DNA from: CATQHB01 sp965262595
GTDB lineage: Bacteria > Chloroflexota > Dehalococcoidia > Lucifugimonadales > UBA3495
NCBI GenBank assembly: GCA_965262595.1
Contig: OZ253548.1
Span: 2,108,001-2,172,000 of the forward strand
Direction: 5' to 3'
DNA: 64,000 nucleotides
Positions 48,402-56,773 of the stretch are shown here, piece after piece. Numbering within the stretch: the stretch's first letter is position 1; each line of letters starts with the position of its first letter. A program made the position numbers and the translations under genes. Below the pieces are notes generated by a model. That model made no database searches. It saw only the letters and a list, made by a program, of their open reading frames with translations, and was not told the origin of the DNA.

Positions 48402-48752
48402 ATGAGTACAGGATTGAACCAAAGCGCCAAGCTGCAACCGATCCATCCGGGAGAAGTCCTCAACGAAGAGTTTCTCCGTCCCTTGAACATCACTCAATAC
48501 CGGCTGGCCAAGTCCATCGGAGTTGACCCTAGACGGATTCATTCCATCGTCAACGGGCAACGGTCCATTACCGCTGAAACGGCCTTGCTGTTGGCCCGCT
48601 TTTTTGGAAACTCTGCGAGATTCTGGATGGGACTGCAGAGCCAATACGATCTTGAGATCACCGAGGACCAACTTTCCCAACGGTTAAAAATGATAGCGGT
48701 CCACTCCCCAGAGCAACGCCAAAGGAATCCAATGGATGGCTACGATGAATAG
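48402..48752 (+). CDS. higA: HigA antitoxin (XRE helix-turn-helix)
   Basis: A 116-residue antitoxin with IHPGEVLNEEFLRPLNITQYRLAKSIGVDPRRI, HSIVNGQRSITAETALLLARFF and WMGLQSQYDLEI, the HigA/VapI signature. It neutralises HigB and represses the operon through its helix-turn-helix. The ATG at 48402 is used because an upstream in-frame extension overlaps higB and is not family-like; no strong ribosome site is seen, so coupling to higB is likely. Confidence 0.93.
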   Translation: MSTGLNQSAKLQPIHPGEVLNEEFLRPLNITQYRLAKSIGVDPRRIHSIVNGQRSITAETALLLARFFGNSARFWMGLQSQYDLEITEDQLSQRLKMIAVHSPEQRQRNPMDGYDE

Positions 48753-48880
48753 AGGGACGCCGTTGGCCAGTCGATCGCAGACGCGGGATATACAAAAGGT
48801 GTGAAGTGTTCCGCGTAGGGAGAGCAGGCGTCAGTGTGCAACTCCCTGGCAAGTAGGGGAATTGATTGGAGGTCCCGCCG

Positions 48881-49013
48881 TCAGGCAGCCGCCCACCCTT
48901 CCGACAGCGCCTCGGCCTGTTCCAGGACGGTCAGCGTCGCCTTCGCCTGCTTGTCGGGCGGATAGCCGTGCTTGCGAAGGATGCGCCTGACCAGCACACG
49001 AAGCTGAGCGCGA
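48881..49013 (-). pseudogene. Fragment of Type I restriction HsdR C-terminus
   Basis: On the minus strand this segment encodes RAQLRVLVRRILRKHGYPPD followed by KQAKATLTVLEQAEALSEGW and a stop, the characteristic end of HsdR proteins. The frame has no homologous continuation to the right of about 49013, so only the last ~44 residues survive. It records a lost Type I restriction locus in this element or insertion site. Confidence 0.8.
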
Positions 49014-49475
49014 AAACAGGACTAATGTGATAGGAGTTCACTGACGGAGACGGGGCGGATCTCAAGTCTACCGTGAACTTGACAGACTTGGAGAAAGGGA
49101 CTCACGGTGTCGCAAAGGAAATGGGCACCATGGAACTGTAAAGCCCACGCTAATCAAACTGTCTAGTCCCGCTAGTTTCAAGGACCTAAGAACAGGATTA
49201 ACGGCTGAATTCTTCGATGGAAACATCACGGTTTGGATGCTGATAGCAAGTTGCTCCTCGGCCGTTACCGGTATCAGGATCTTTAACGCTGCCTTCTTGA
49301 AGGGTCAACCGGCAAGCGGTCCTGCGAACTCGAACTATTTCGCATGGTCCGGAGAGGTGTCTATGACAGGTGAAAAGATATAGTATAAAATATATCGAAG
49401 AGTAAGTTATTCGTTAGCTGCCTCTCCTAGCGAGTGGGCGTACCGGTTCCGTTCGGTTGTAGTGTATGGGCAATT
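49014..49475. other. Gene-free region, possibly degenerate
   Basis: No recognisable gene. One frame from about 49150 to 49382 is open (including NAAFLKGQPASGPANSNYF) but lacks a credible start and matches no family I know. AT-rich TATAGTATAAAATATAT near 49380-49397 could be a promoter. Confidence 0.45.
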
Positions 49476-50588
49476 TTAGAGCCGGCCCCGGACTTCGCCT
49501 TTCTTCAGCCAGGCCGCCCGTTGCACCGGCCTACCCTTGCCGGCGGCTGACTGAAACACCCGGCCGGTACTCCGGCGCGCCGGCGGCCTCGGCCCGGGTA
49601 GCTTCACTTTGACCCAGCTCCGTTCCGGCCGGTCAGCCGTGCCTACTTTCTCAATCTCCGACACCGGCACTATCCGGGGGGTCCTCACTTTTGGGGGCTT
49701 GGCCTCCGGCACCGGCACCGTCTCCACGACCCCGCTCCCTTGCCGCACCACGTCCGCCCATTCTGTGTAGGGACTCTTCACCTTGGCGGCTTCCCCCGGC
49801 GTCCGGTCATCCAGGCTTTCGTGTCCCCGGAACAGGTTGTAGGTCAGCGCCCAGCCGTCCAGGTAGCGTTGCCCGGTTTCCCGGCTGTCCAGACCGCGCA
49901 ACGTCTTGGTGCGCTGCCGGAAGGTTCCCTGCAAGCGTTCCGACAGGTTGTTGTTGACCTCGGCCCGGATGCCGTTGCTCTGGATGTGCCGGGTCTCAGG
50001 GAAAACCCGGTCTATGGCTGCCGGATAGGACGCCAGCCGGTCCGTCTTGATGGTCTTGGGCGGCTTGGCGGCGGCCAATGATGCCTTCCGCATAACGGCG
50101 GTGGCCGCCGCCAAGTTCCGTTGCTTGCTCAGGTGCGTAGCCAGGATGTAGCGGGTATCCTCGTCCATTACGTTCCAATTCCAATACTTTTCGCCGCCGA
50201 CCTGCACCATCATTTCATCGGCCACCCAAGAATCGCCGACCTGGGCCTTGAACTGCGGGTTCCGCATGGTCTTGACGGCCTTATCCGTGTAGTCCAGAAC
50301 CCAATCGTAGATGCTGGACTTGGAGGGTTCGGGAATGTCGAAGGCGTCCGCCATAGACTCGGCAATCTGCTTGTAGGACATTCCACTGTAGAACATCCTG
50401 ACGGCCATACCCAACGGCTCCGCCGGAACCCGCCGGCCGGTGGGCATCCCGTTAGCCCGGAACGCCTTGCCGCAGCCCCGGCAGAGGTAACGCTGCTGGT
50501 CGTTCTGCTTGCCCATCTTGACGATGTGGCTTAAAGCGCAGGAAGGACAGTTGATTTTGACCGTGGTGACTTCGGTGAACTCGGCCAT
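49476..50588 (-). CDS. DDE transposase (IS6/IS240-like) with zinc ribbon
   Basis: A 370-residue protein. The N-terminus has a zinc ribbon (CPSCALSHIVKMG, YLCRGCGKAFR), then a helix-turn-helix (RMFYSGMSYKQIAESMAD), and an integrase-like catalytic core: first D in SWVADEMMVQV, second D in TIKTDRLASYPAA, and E in NNNLSERLQGTFRQR. The C-terminal ~100 residues are Pro/Lys/Arg rich and disordered. The DDE layout resembles IS6/IS240 transposases. No terminal inverted repeats were found next to it, so it may be a decayed or solitary copy. Confidence 0.82.
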   Translation of the reverse strand: MAEFTEVTTVKINCPSCALSHIVKMGKQNDQQRYLCRGCGKAFRANGMPTGRRVPAEPLGMAVRMFYSGMSYKQIAESMADAFDIPEPSKSSIYDWVLDYTDKAVKTMRNPQFKAQVGDSWVADEMMVQVGGEKYWNWNVMDEDTRYILATHLSKQRNLAAATAVMRKASLAAAKPPKTIKTDRLASYPAAIDRVFPETRHIQSNGIRAEVNNNLSERLQGTFRQRTKTLRGLDSRETGQRYLDGWALTYNLFRGHESLDDRTPGEAAKVKSPYTEWADVVRQGSGVVETVPVPEAKPPKVRTPRIVPVSEIEKVGTADRPERSWVKVKLPGPRPPARRSTGRVFQSAAGKGRPVQRAAWLKKGEVRGRL

Positions 50589-50693
50589 AAATCCCCCTAT
50601 TCCCGGATTAGAGTTATGTCAGGTACAATTCTAGCAGACCGAAGCAAAGGAGGTAGTTAATGGAAGTGTGAAAGAGACCGTCCAGTGGACGAA

Positions 50694-50730
50694 GAAAGTC
50701 CCGGCACTCATAACAATGCCGGGGACTTTC
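50694..50730. terminator. Strong hairpin, likely terminator
   Basis: GAAAGTCC-CGGCA (50694-50706) pairs with TGCCGGGGACTTTC (50717-50730), with one bulged base. It lies between the transposase gene (leftward) and the small membrane protein gene (rightward). A second GC-rich hairpin (CGCCGCT/AGCGGCG) lies near 50818-50844. Confidence 0.6.
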
Positions 50731-50883
50731 AAGGGAACCTTGTGGCAGCGGGAACAAGCCACAAACTCAAACACACTGGCATTTTACCCGGTTTTATTGA
50801 GCTTGTGCAACTTTCCCGCCGCTAACCTGAAAAGAGCGGCGGGATTTCCTTTGGGGGAAGTCTCGCCAAAGGAAGTTGCATAT

Positions 50884-51264
50884 ATGAAAGACCCAATTAC
50901 GGATTTCCTTGTAAACGTTGCCAGCGACGCCAGTGGTGGGCAGGTGAACCAACTGCTGGGGGTGATTCTCCGAACGTACTTGTCCACTACTTGGGGCCAA
51001 AGTAACCTTCAGTTCCTGTACCGGCAAGGCAAGGGTTCAGGGCGCTGGCTGGCAAACTCTCCGGTAACCGAAAAGCTGGCTGTGCTGTTTGGCCTCTGCT
51101 ACTTCTCGACCGCGTACTGGAGCATGGCCGCCACCGAATCTCTCTCTTTTGAGGTGCAACTGGTCATTGCGACTGTCACCTTCCCCGTCATGGTCTATGG
51201 TATCTATCTCACGGCGCGTGACTTGAAACGGTGGGTGGTCAGGAGAGTACGGGGGCAGGTGTAA
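50884..51264 (+). CDS. Small membrane protein, unknown
   Basis: A 126-residue protein starting MKDPITDFLVNVASDASGG, with two hydrophobic helices (KLAVLFGLCYFSTAYWSMAA and VQLVIATVTFPVMVYGIYL) and a basic tail (LKRWVVRRVRGQV). AAAGGAAG precedes the ATG at 50884; a longer frame from 50668 crosses the hairpin region and is less likely. Family not recognised. Confidence 0.6.
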   Translation: MKDPITDFLVNVASDASGGQVNQLLGVILRTYLSTTWGQSNLQFLYRQGKGSGRWLANSPVTEKLAVLFGLCYFSTAYWSMAATESLSFEVQLVIATVTFPVMVYGIYLTARDLKRWVVRRVRGQV

Positions 51265-51392
51265 AAAGGGCGGCGGCGGTGACGTTCGGCGTGGGTTGGC
51301 GGTAGTTCCAGATTGCCTACGTCACCGGCTGGCCCTTCGGATGACGCCACCAAACGGGAACCGAATCTATTTTGAGGAAAGGGTGAACAATC

Positions 51393-51509
51393 GTGACGTT
51401 TATGGAAGTCAGGGCCGTTGAAATCGGGTGTTGCGTGACCCTAGCGGCCTTTGAAATTTATGCCGCCGTCCAGTTACAGACCCCGTACAACCATTTCTGC
51501 ACTCACTAA
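51393..51509 (+). CDS. Possible 38-residue membrane peptide
   Basis: A GTG-started frame (ATG alternative nine bases later) preceded by GAGGAAAGGG. The product contains one hydrophobic stretch (EIGCCVTLAAFEIYAAVQL). No family known. A short direct repeat (ACCCTAGCGG) occurs inside and just after it. Confidence 0.3.
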   Translation: MTFMEVRAVEIGCCVTLAAFEIYAAVQLQTPYNHFCTH

Positions 51510-51528
51510 CCCTAGCGGACTTGGAGGT

Positions 51529-51945
51529 TCAATAGAGGAAAGAAGCATTAGCGACTCGCCTTTCAGCCCTTCTGTACCAAGCCTGTACTACCCACCTGAA
51601 AGGGTAGTACAGGGTTATGGTCGTTCCGAAAGAAAGGCCTCGAGCGTACCAGTCGTTATCGGCTACTTGCAGCGCAGTCTCATAGGCCAAGACCAAAAAC
51701 ATACCCAGTGTCACCAGAAATGCAACGGCGATAGTTACCACGGCAAGAACGGTCATACCACCTAGACAAGCAACGATGCCCATTCCTATCAGTCTAACTT
51801 TGCTCAGTCCTTCCGTCTGTCTGGCAGATTCGACCACCGCCCAAATGAAAAGCACGGAGAAGAAGATACTAGCCACAAGGAACCCCCACGCAGTATCAGG
51901 ATGTTGGCACCTTGCAACAGTCACCGACAGCCCAAGCATAGACAA
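51529..51945 (-). CDS. Membrane protein with three helices, unknown
   Basis: A 138-residue protein with three hydrophobic segments (WGFLVASIFFSVLFIWAVV, LIGMGIVACLGGMTVLAVVTI, AVAFLVTLGMFLVLAYE) and a C-terminal basic region (WYRRAERRV). No family recognised. Encoded opposite to the neighbouring membrane protein gene. The start M-S-M-L-G is the first in frame; no strong ribosome site. Confidence 0.5.
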   Translation of the reverse strand: MSMLGLSVTVARCQHPDTAWGFLVASIFFSVLFIWAVVESARQTEGLSKVRLIGMGIVACLGGMTVLAVVTIAVAFLVTLGMFLVLAYETALQVADNDWYARGLSFGTTITLYYPFRWVVQAWYRRAERRVANASFLY

Positions 51946-52103
51946 CGTGGGGGCACGAAGGCCCCAACGATCCTGATTACTCTGGGTGTCTGAAACTTGG
52001 GGAATCGAATGACTGTTGCAGGGTGCAGTATGCGTGGTAAGATGCTAAAAGGTCAATACACTAAAACAGAACGGCACCACGCCCTCCTTCGGTGGATTCA
52101 GGC

Positions 52104-52304
52104 TTAGGTAGAAATGAAGAATACCCAAATCACGGCATAGATCCTAAAGAGGACGGGAACAAACCCCAGGCAGATGACGGCAAAGCCCGCAATCTTGGCT
52201 GGTATGCCCGGTCTCGAGTTGGCTATCCACCTTCCCCCAACATACGCGGGAAAGATTAACAAGGCGAAGACGAAAATAAGCACGGTAAATGCGATACCGC
52301 CCAC
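52104..52304 (-). CDS. Small two-helix membrane protein
   Basis: A 66-residue protein starting with GTG (M-G-G-I-A-F), preceded by GGAGGGAG. Residues 3-23 (GIAFTVLIFVFALLIFPAYV) and 37-63 (KIAGFAVICLGFVPVLFRIY) are hydrophobic. The ribosome site and two clean helices make it credible. No family recognised. Confidence 0.55.
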   Translation of the reverse strand: MGGIAFTVLIFVFALLIFPAYVGGRWIANSRPGIPAKIAGFAVICLGFVPVLFRIYAVIWVFFIST

Positions 52305-53242
52305 GGTGCTCCCTCCCTAACCCCCAAGACCTACGCTTCGCCCCACGCTGCCTTTAAGAACCAGCATAAAATACGGTGTGGTGCCGCCGCAAGGTACGAG
52401 CATCGCCTATTTTACGCCGCGCTGCCTTGTCAGTCTGACCTTCTCGGGTATTCACAGTTATCTGAAATTATCGTTGAAAGACGACACTATTTCGGACCCT
52501 CCGGTCCAATCAGGTTAAATCCCACATAACTGGAATAGCAGGGAGTTACGTCCGATTGGATCTGACCCGAGCTTTAGGGTCAAGCGTGGCCAATTAACAG
52601 GGATGTCACTGATTATTCCAGGCAACGGAACGGTTACGCACAGCGTCCCGCCGCAATCAGCAGAGCGTTTCACCTGGTACGACCAAACTGGCTACGGGAC
52701 CCTGGTCCACATGAGCAATTTCGAACCCAATTGCTTCAGTCTCAATTGGAGTTACTTTTCTTGCCAGGTCAGCAACGGATATCGCCGGCGCAAGACAAGA
52801 AACCGTCGCGGCAGAGAGTTTCGCGATTTTCTCAGATGTGGGCACCAGGTATACCGTAGCATCCGGTCGGAAGGCTGTATGAGGATTAAAACAGCCGCCG
52901 GATTACTAGTCCCAGTGGAACAGAACTCCGGGCCCTGGGCAACAAATACCCCAAATTCCACGCCCATTCAGTGAGCAGGATTCGTCACAGCGGTTGTCCG
53001 CCGATTTTAACGGATTCCGAAAAAGAGCCGGCGGATTCGTCTCGAGTTGAAGTCCGGAACCGAGTAGCAGAATTTTCTATCGAAGGTCACTAACTGGAGC
53101 GGAACCCACTGGTATGCTACGATTAAGTAGAAATTGCACCTGAACAATTGCTTCAGAGGCAAATTGCTATGGTATATTACTGTCCACAGCGAACCAAGCT
53201 TCCGGCGGAGCCCCGCAACACTAGGCTGGGCACAAAGGTAAG
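52305..53242. other. Gene-poor region
   Basis: No convincing gene. Frames on both strands between 52600 and 52975 overlap each other, lack ribosome sites and have no recognisable content. A short hairpin (GACCC/GGGTC) occurs near 52566-52583. Confidence 0.5.
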
Positions 53243-53325
53243 TGTCCTGCCCGGGACTCTAACCCGGACGGGACGTGGCCCGCAGTACCACCAATACTGC
53301 GCGTCTGCCGTTTCGCCGACAGGAT
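53243..53325 (-). tRNA. Type II (Leu-like) tRNA, degenerate, anticodon GGT
   Basis: The minus strand folds as a long-variable-arm tRNA: acceptor ATCCTGT/GCAGGAC (A1-C72 mismatch, one G-T), D arm GCG/CGC with a GGCAGA-type loop, anticodon stem CAGTA/TACTG with loop TTGGTGG, variable arm CGGG..CCCG (15 bases), T arm CCGGG/CCCGG with loop TTAGAGT, discriminator A, no CCA. The body is leucine-like but the anticodon reads GGT (threonine). C56 is A and T8 is C, so it may be decayed. Confidence 0.65.
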
Positions 53326-53468
53326 ATCGCCTCTGTGTAGCCGAAAATGCATTGAGGCCCTGCCATCTTAACATATCTGGATAGAGGGCAATGTCCTGTT
53401 TCTTCGTAGGCGTAATGCAGACTTCCAGGTGCGCCAAGACAACGAAGTGAAGGAGCTAAAGTAAAGGC

Positions 53469-54137
53469 ATGGCCGTTTGGACTAACGAGGTGCTAAAGGT
53501 TGAGCTTGTTCTGGTTGGGTTTCCGCTGATTGACCGCCCCGGCGAGCTTGAAGCTTTTATGGCACGCAACAGGACAGCACGCATATCAGGCAGTACAGTC
53601 AACGTCGATGTTCCATCCAACGTCACGGAACATGGGCAACAAGTCACTTTTGACCGGGAGCGTATCATTCTCGAATTGCTCCCATCCAGGCCTAGCATTA
53701 GAAGAGAATTCCCGTCGGACGACTCTGCTGACCTTGTCCGCTTGGCTGAGGTTTACGACCAAGTCTTGAGCATAGCGTCTGTTAGGGGGAAGACCCTCTC
53801 GGCACACGGTTATAACATTGACATGGTGTGTGAGCAAAACTCTGGGCAGTCCGCACACGAGTACCTGGGCAACAAGTTGTTTGCCGGCAAGACGCCTGAC
53901 ACGGAATGGCAATTGATTGGTGGGGCAGGGAGAATGACGTACAGCCAAGGAGGAGAACAATGGCAAGTAGTAGTGGAGCCGAGATTCGGCGACACCATGA
54001 CCCCGCTAATTTATCTTACGATGAACTTCCACCAGAACGGCCCTTCGTTACCTACGGGCGAAGAGGTAACTCCCTCTCTAAAGAGTATTCGTGCGCAGGC
54101 CGAGAAATTCATGCAGTACTTGGACGGTCAGCCGTAG
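53469..54137 (+). CDS. Unknown protein, gene 1 of a three-gene module
   Basis: A 222-residue soluble protein starting MAVWTNEVLKVELVLVGFPL. It has mixed alpha/beta content with a clear alternating-strand segment (EQWQVVVEPRFGDTMTPLIYLTMN) and a helical C-terminus (SLKSIRAQAEKFMQYLDG). No family is recognised with confidence. It is the first of three tightly packed rightward genes (53469-55230). A strong AAGGAGG at 53948 occurs inside this gene but seems to be coding sequence. Confidence 0.7.
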   Translation: MAVWTNEVLKVELVLVGFPLIDRPGELEAFMARNRTARISGSTVNVDVPSNVTEHGQQVTFDRERIILELLPSRPSIRREFPSDDSADLVRLAEVYDQVLSIASVRGKTLSAHGYNIDMVCEQNSGQSAHEYLGNKLFAGKTPDTEWQLIGGAGRMTYSQGGEQWQVVVEPRFGDTMTPLIYLTMNFHQNGPSLPTGEEVTPSLKSIRAQAEKFMQYLDGQP

Positions 54138-54154
54138 AGTGGGAAACGCCGGAA

Positions 54155-54901
54155 GTGGTACTAATCACTCGCGTTCTTGGGGGAATAGGGTTGTGGTCGC
54201 CCACGGCGTCGCGCCCTGAGGGCAAGCAAACAGAAGAATTAGGAACCAAAGTATTGCTGGCTCCCAACAATAGACCCGTGACCGGCCTTCTGGTCGGGGG
54301 GGCAGCTATGGGGGGGCTTGCCAGGGAACAAGGACTTGCCTGGAGTACCTTACTCGGCAAGTTAGGGGATGTGGCAATTTCGATGTTTGTTAGTAACGCG
54401 GCTGGAAGCGCGCTAACCTGTTCCTTCCAAGGGTCGTCGACCGGTTACCGCACACCATCTGGCCAGTCTACGTCCGAGGTTGCAGAACGGTTGATCCGAG
54501 ACACTTTGGTGGCGACACATTCACCGGACCCCACTGTTATAGGTCAACAGCTTAATGAACTAAAAGGATTGGCTCCCGGTTGGTTAGACGGGGAGGGAGA
54601 GAGTTACAACTCAGAGAGGCTTGATCGCTTGGCTGAATACTTCGCTAGCCTATTCCCCCGTTTTCTGGAACTCCCCGTCATTTTTCCTATGGTTGATGGC
54701 GGAGTGATGGCGGAGTGGCGATTCGGACCAAATGACATCAGTCTCGAAATGGACATTGAAAGCCTCGAAGCGTACTATCACTGCCTTAATCATGATACCG
54801 ACGCGTCGGAAGAGCGAGACCTTGACCTTGGGGTGGAAACAGAATGGGAGTGGTTAGCCAAGAAGATACTACAGTACCAGCACGAGCCAATCCAAAAGTA
54901 A
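54155..54901 (+). CDS. Unknown protein with GWLDGEG motif, gene 2 of module
   Basis: A ~248-residue protein. Its C-terminal half has LNELKGLAPGWLDGEGESYN, then FLELPVIFPMVDGGVMAEWR and ISLEMDIESLEAYYH, a pattern I recall in a widespread uncharacterised accessory family. The start is uncertain: GTG at 54155 is chosen because it follows the upstream gene closely, but an ATG at 53960 with an excellent ribosome site would add 65 residues encoded in overlap with gene 1. It overlaps gene 3 by 58 bases. Function unknown. Confidence 0.6.
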   Translation: MVLITRVLGGIGLWSPTASRPEGKQTEELGTKVLLAPNNRPVTGLLVGGAAMGGLAREQGLAWSTLLGKLGDVAISMFVSNAAGSALTCSFQGSSTGYRTPSGQSTSEVAERLIRDTLVATHSPDPTVIGQQLNELKGLAPGWLDGEGESYNSERLDRLAEYFASLFPRFLELPVIFPMVDGGVMAEWRFGPNDISLEMDIESLEAYYHCLNHDTDASEERDLDLGVETEWEWLAKKILQYQHEPIQK

Positions 54902-55230
54902 CGACCAATTTGCTACGAAATGTGCACCCAACTTGGAAACAGAATGGCACAATCACATCCCAATTATTTCAGCCCACTCTGACCAATCCGCGCCCCTCGG
55001 TATATGACGGCGACAAGATCGAAGCCGAGTGTTGTTGGTATCACTTCACTGGTAACTTTGGCAAGAGCTCAATAGGGGTCATGGCGGTAACTGTTGTTGA
55101 ATGTAATGACCTTGGCGTCATTGTTATCCCTGACCCCCAAGAGTTCCCGGAGCACATCCTCATGGAGATAGAGGCACCCACCCGTAATGAAACAACAACC
55201 TTGCTCAAGAAATTGCGGGACTTCGCTTGA
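54844..55230 (+). CDS. Unknown protein with SVYDGD motif, gene 3 of module
   Basis: A 128-residue protein whose second half (PSVYDGDKIEAECCWYHFT, then SIGVMAVTVVECNDLGVIV and PDPQEFPEHILMEIE) matches from memory a small uncharacterised family often found beside GWLDGEG-type proteins in genomic islands. The ATG at 54844 lies within gene 2. The conserved D-G-D, W-x2-F and P-D-P..FPEH positions might form an active or binding site. Function unknown; the recurrence with gene 2 suggests a functional pair. Confidence 0.65.
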   Translation: MGVVSQEDTTVPARANPKVTTNLLRNVHPTWKQNGTITSQLFQPTLTNPRPSVYDGDKIEAECCWYHFTGNFGKSSIGVMAVTVVECNDLGVIVIPDPQEFPEHILMEIEAPTRNETTTLLKKLRDFA

Positions 55231-55341
55231 AGCCGAGGATGGTTAGTCAAACCATAACCCGGCTTTTTACCAAAAGCCCTGATTTCCTGAGCCTTTTGGT
55301 ACAACTGAGATACTTTTGAGACAGCCGTAGTTGAAAGTAAA

Positions 55342-55387
55342 GAAACCAACAAGCTCCAGCATGGTCGTGCTGGAGCTTGTTGGTTTC
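55342..55387. terminator. Perfect 20-bp-stem hairpin
   Basis: 55342-55361 is perfectly complementary to 55368-55387, with a 6-base loop. On the minus strand it is followed by a T-rich stretch (TTTACTTTC), so it could terminate the leftward gene at 55434-55574; on the plus strand it follows the three-gene module. The length and perfection of the stem are more than a terminator needs. Confidence 0.7.
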
Positions 55388-55433
55388 ATGGGTTGGGCTT
55401 ACTTAAGCAGGGACTCGGTGTTCTGCCTGGGGG

Positions 55434-55574
55434 CTAATCGGCCATATCCCTTTCCCGGTCTGCGAAGTATTTCCAACCGTAATATGCTCCTGCGATGCCG
55501 CCCCCACAGGTGCATAGGACCAGAGCGGCGATCCCTTCGAGGACCCAGTCAACATTGAAAAGCCCTCTGCGCAT
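55434..55574 (-). CDS. 46-residue single-helix membrane protein
   Basis: The product has one hydrophobic helix (VDWVLEGIAALVLCTCGGGI) followed by AGAYYGWKYFADRERD, a charged tail. The ATG at 55574 lacks a strong ribosome site; a longer upstream frame looks non-coding. No family recognised. It points toward the 20-bp-stem hairpin. Confidence 0.4.
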   Translation of the reverse strand: MRRGLFNVDWVLEGIAALVLCTCGGGIAGAYYGWKYFADRERDMAD

Positions 55575-56067
55575 TACTGCGAAGAAAGCCAGGACCAGCC
55601 ACGCTATACAATGAGAACTCCGGCATAAAAGAGGGAGTCTGAGCAGGCCCCCTCTTCTTTTGGATAGTTCAGTTATTGATAAGTGAAAGGTAAAATCTGG
55701 AAACGAGCTACCATCAACAAGCGAGAGCCGCAAACCAGAACACAACGCCCTGATCTAGGTCCAGCGCAACCTGCTAACGAACATTGTGCCAACTCAAGTT
55801 CAAAGATCCAAAGGAAATCCACACGTAAGATTTCGTCAACGCTTTGGTCAACGCTCCATGCATAAGGACCCCACGCTGGGCACACCATCCACGTCTCGCA
55901 GGCCCGATCCGTAGCTGGGGCAGACCTGCGGAGACTTTACACAACATGAGACTCGCATCTGAAAAAGGCATCAAACGGAAGGTCCTCAATTACAGGTTAA
56001 CGTACAGGAGGATTTCTGCACGGTAAGACGCTGCCAGGGAATCGGGTTCGTTGTCACCGGGCTGGAC
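55575..56067. other. Gene-free region with terminator-like hairpin
   Basis: A hairpin AAGAGGG/CCCTCTT followed by CTTTT lies at about 55626-55661. In the last ~90 bases the frame of the next gene stays open upstream of its TTG (encoding GIGFVVTGLDLDEEE), so the next gene may have lost its original start. Confidence 0.45.
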
Positions 56068-56649
56068 TTGGACGAGGAAGAGATAAGCACAGAAATAGCT
56101 GTCCTATTCAGTAGTGAGGCGGCGGCCGAAGACGCCGCAGATGACTATGACGGCGTTGCCGATTTCATGAAGGCTCATTTTGGTCAGGGAGTAGAAGACA
56201 CGGAGAGCGACAGCGAATTTGTCACAGGCACAGCCACTGAGAAGATTGAGAACGACCACACTTCCCGCGCGGAGGAGCAACCCAACCCACCAGCAGCACC
56301 GCAGGCGCAACCGGCCTCGCCGCAGATAACAGCGGCTCCGCGGCAACCTGAGGTTACGTACACATATGCGGAAATACAGCCGCAACAACCAGCGGCGGCG
56401 CCGGCGAGGCCGGGCAATAGCGAGTATTGGGTGCAGGATTGCATTAACTATATGAGTGGCGCCGCAGGGGAAAAAACTTGTCAATGCACCTTCGATTATC
56501 CGGCTGAGGAGCAGAATCAACCTCCCCGCCAGCTGTTATCGAGCATACCACCAGACTTTCCTGATTTATCTGACCCCTTCACCGCCGTAGCCATGGACGC
56601 TCTGGTCGTGTGCGCGGTTGCAGATATTGAGGCAGATCTTGGTTTTTAA
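56068..56649 (+). CDS. Acidic Pro/Gln-rich protein, possibly 5'-truncated paralog of the next gene
   Basis: A ~193-residue protein. The first ~70 residues (STEIAVLFSSEAAAEDAADD, then KAHFGQGVEDTESDSEFV) resemble the C-terminal region of the following lipoprotein (MAFLFASKEAAETALANSDF). A Pro/Gln/Ala linker follows (QPNPPAAPQAQPASPQITAA), then a Cys-containing end (YWVQDCINYMSGAAGEKTCQ). The only starts are a TTG at 56068 or further upstream, with no signal peptide. It is best read as a truncated paralog that lost its exported N-terminus. Confidence 0.5.
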   Translation: MDEEEISTEIAVLFSSEAAAEDAADDYDGVADFMKAHFGQGVEDTESDSEFVTGTATEKIENDHTSRAEEQPNPPAAPQAQPASPQITAAPRQPEVTYTYAEIQPQQPAAAPARPGNSEYWVQDCINYMSGAAGEKTCQCTFDYPAEEQNQPPRQLLSSIPPDFPDLSDPFTAVAMDALVVCAVADIEADLGF

Positions 56650-56695
56650 TTCAGCTGGTTTCCTGCGTGTTTATTAGCCATAAATGAAGCACTTT

Positions 56696-56720
56696 GCACT
56701 TCCTTCTGAGAAGGAAGTGC
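56696..56720 (+). terminator. Hairpin terminator-like
   Basis: A perfect 11-bp stem (GCACTTCCTTC with GAAGGAAGTGC) and 3-base loop, 47 bases after the preceding stop codon, followed by an A-rich stretch. Confidence 0.65.
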
Positions 56721-56773
56721 CCGCCCTAAAAAATAACCGGCCCTGAAAAACAGAAGTATTAAGGAGATAGGCC

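Noticed and set aside
49446..50660. Terminal inverted repeats of the DDE transposase
   Set aside because: CAATTTTAG near 49467 and CAATTCTAG near 50628 are in the same, not inverted, orientation; no convincing ends were found.
52603..52974. Possible 123-residue gene
   Set aside because: No ribosome site, odd composition (Arg-rich, NRRGREFRDF), overlapping equally poor frames on the other strand, no recognisable family.
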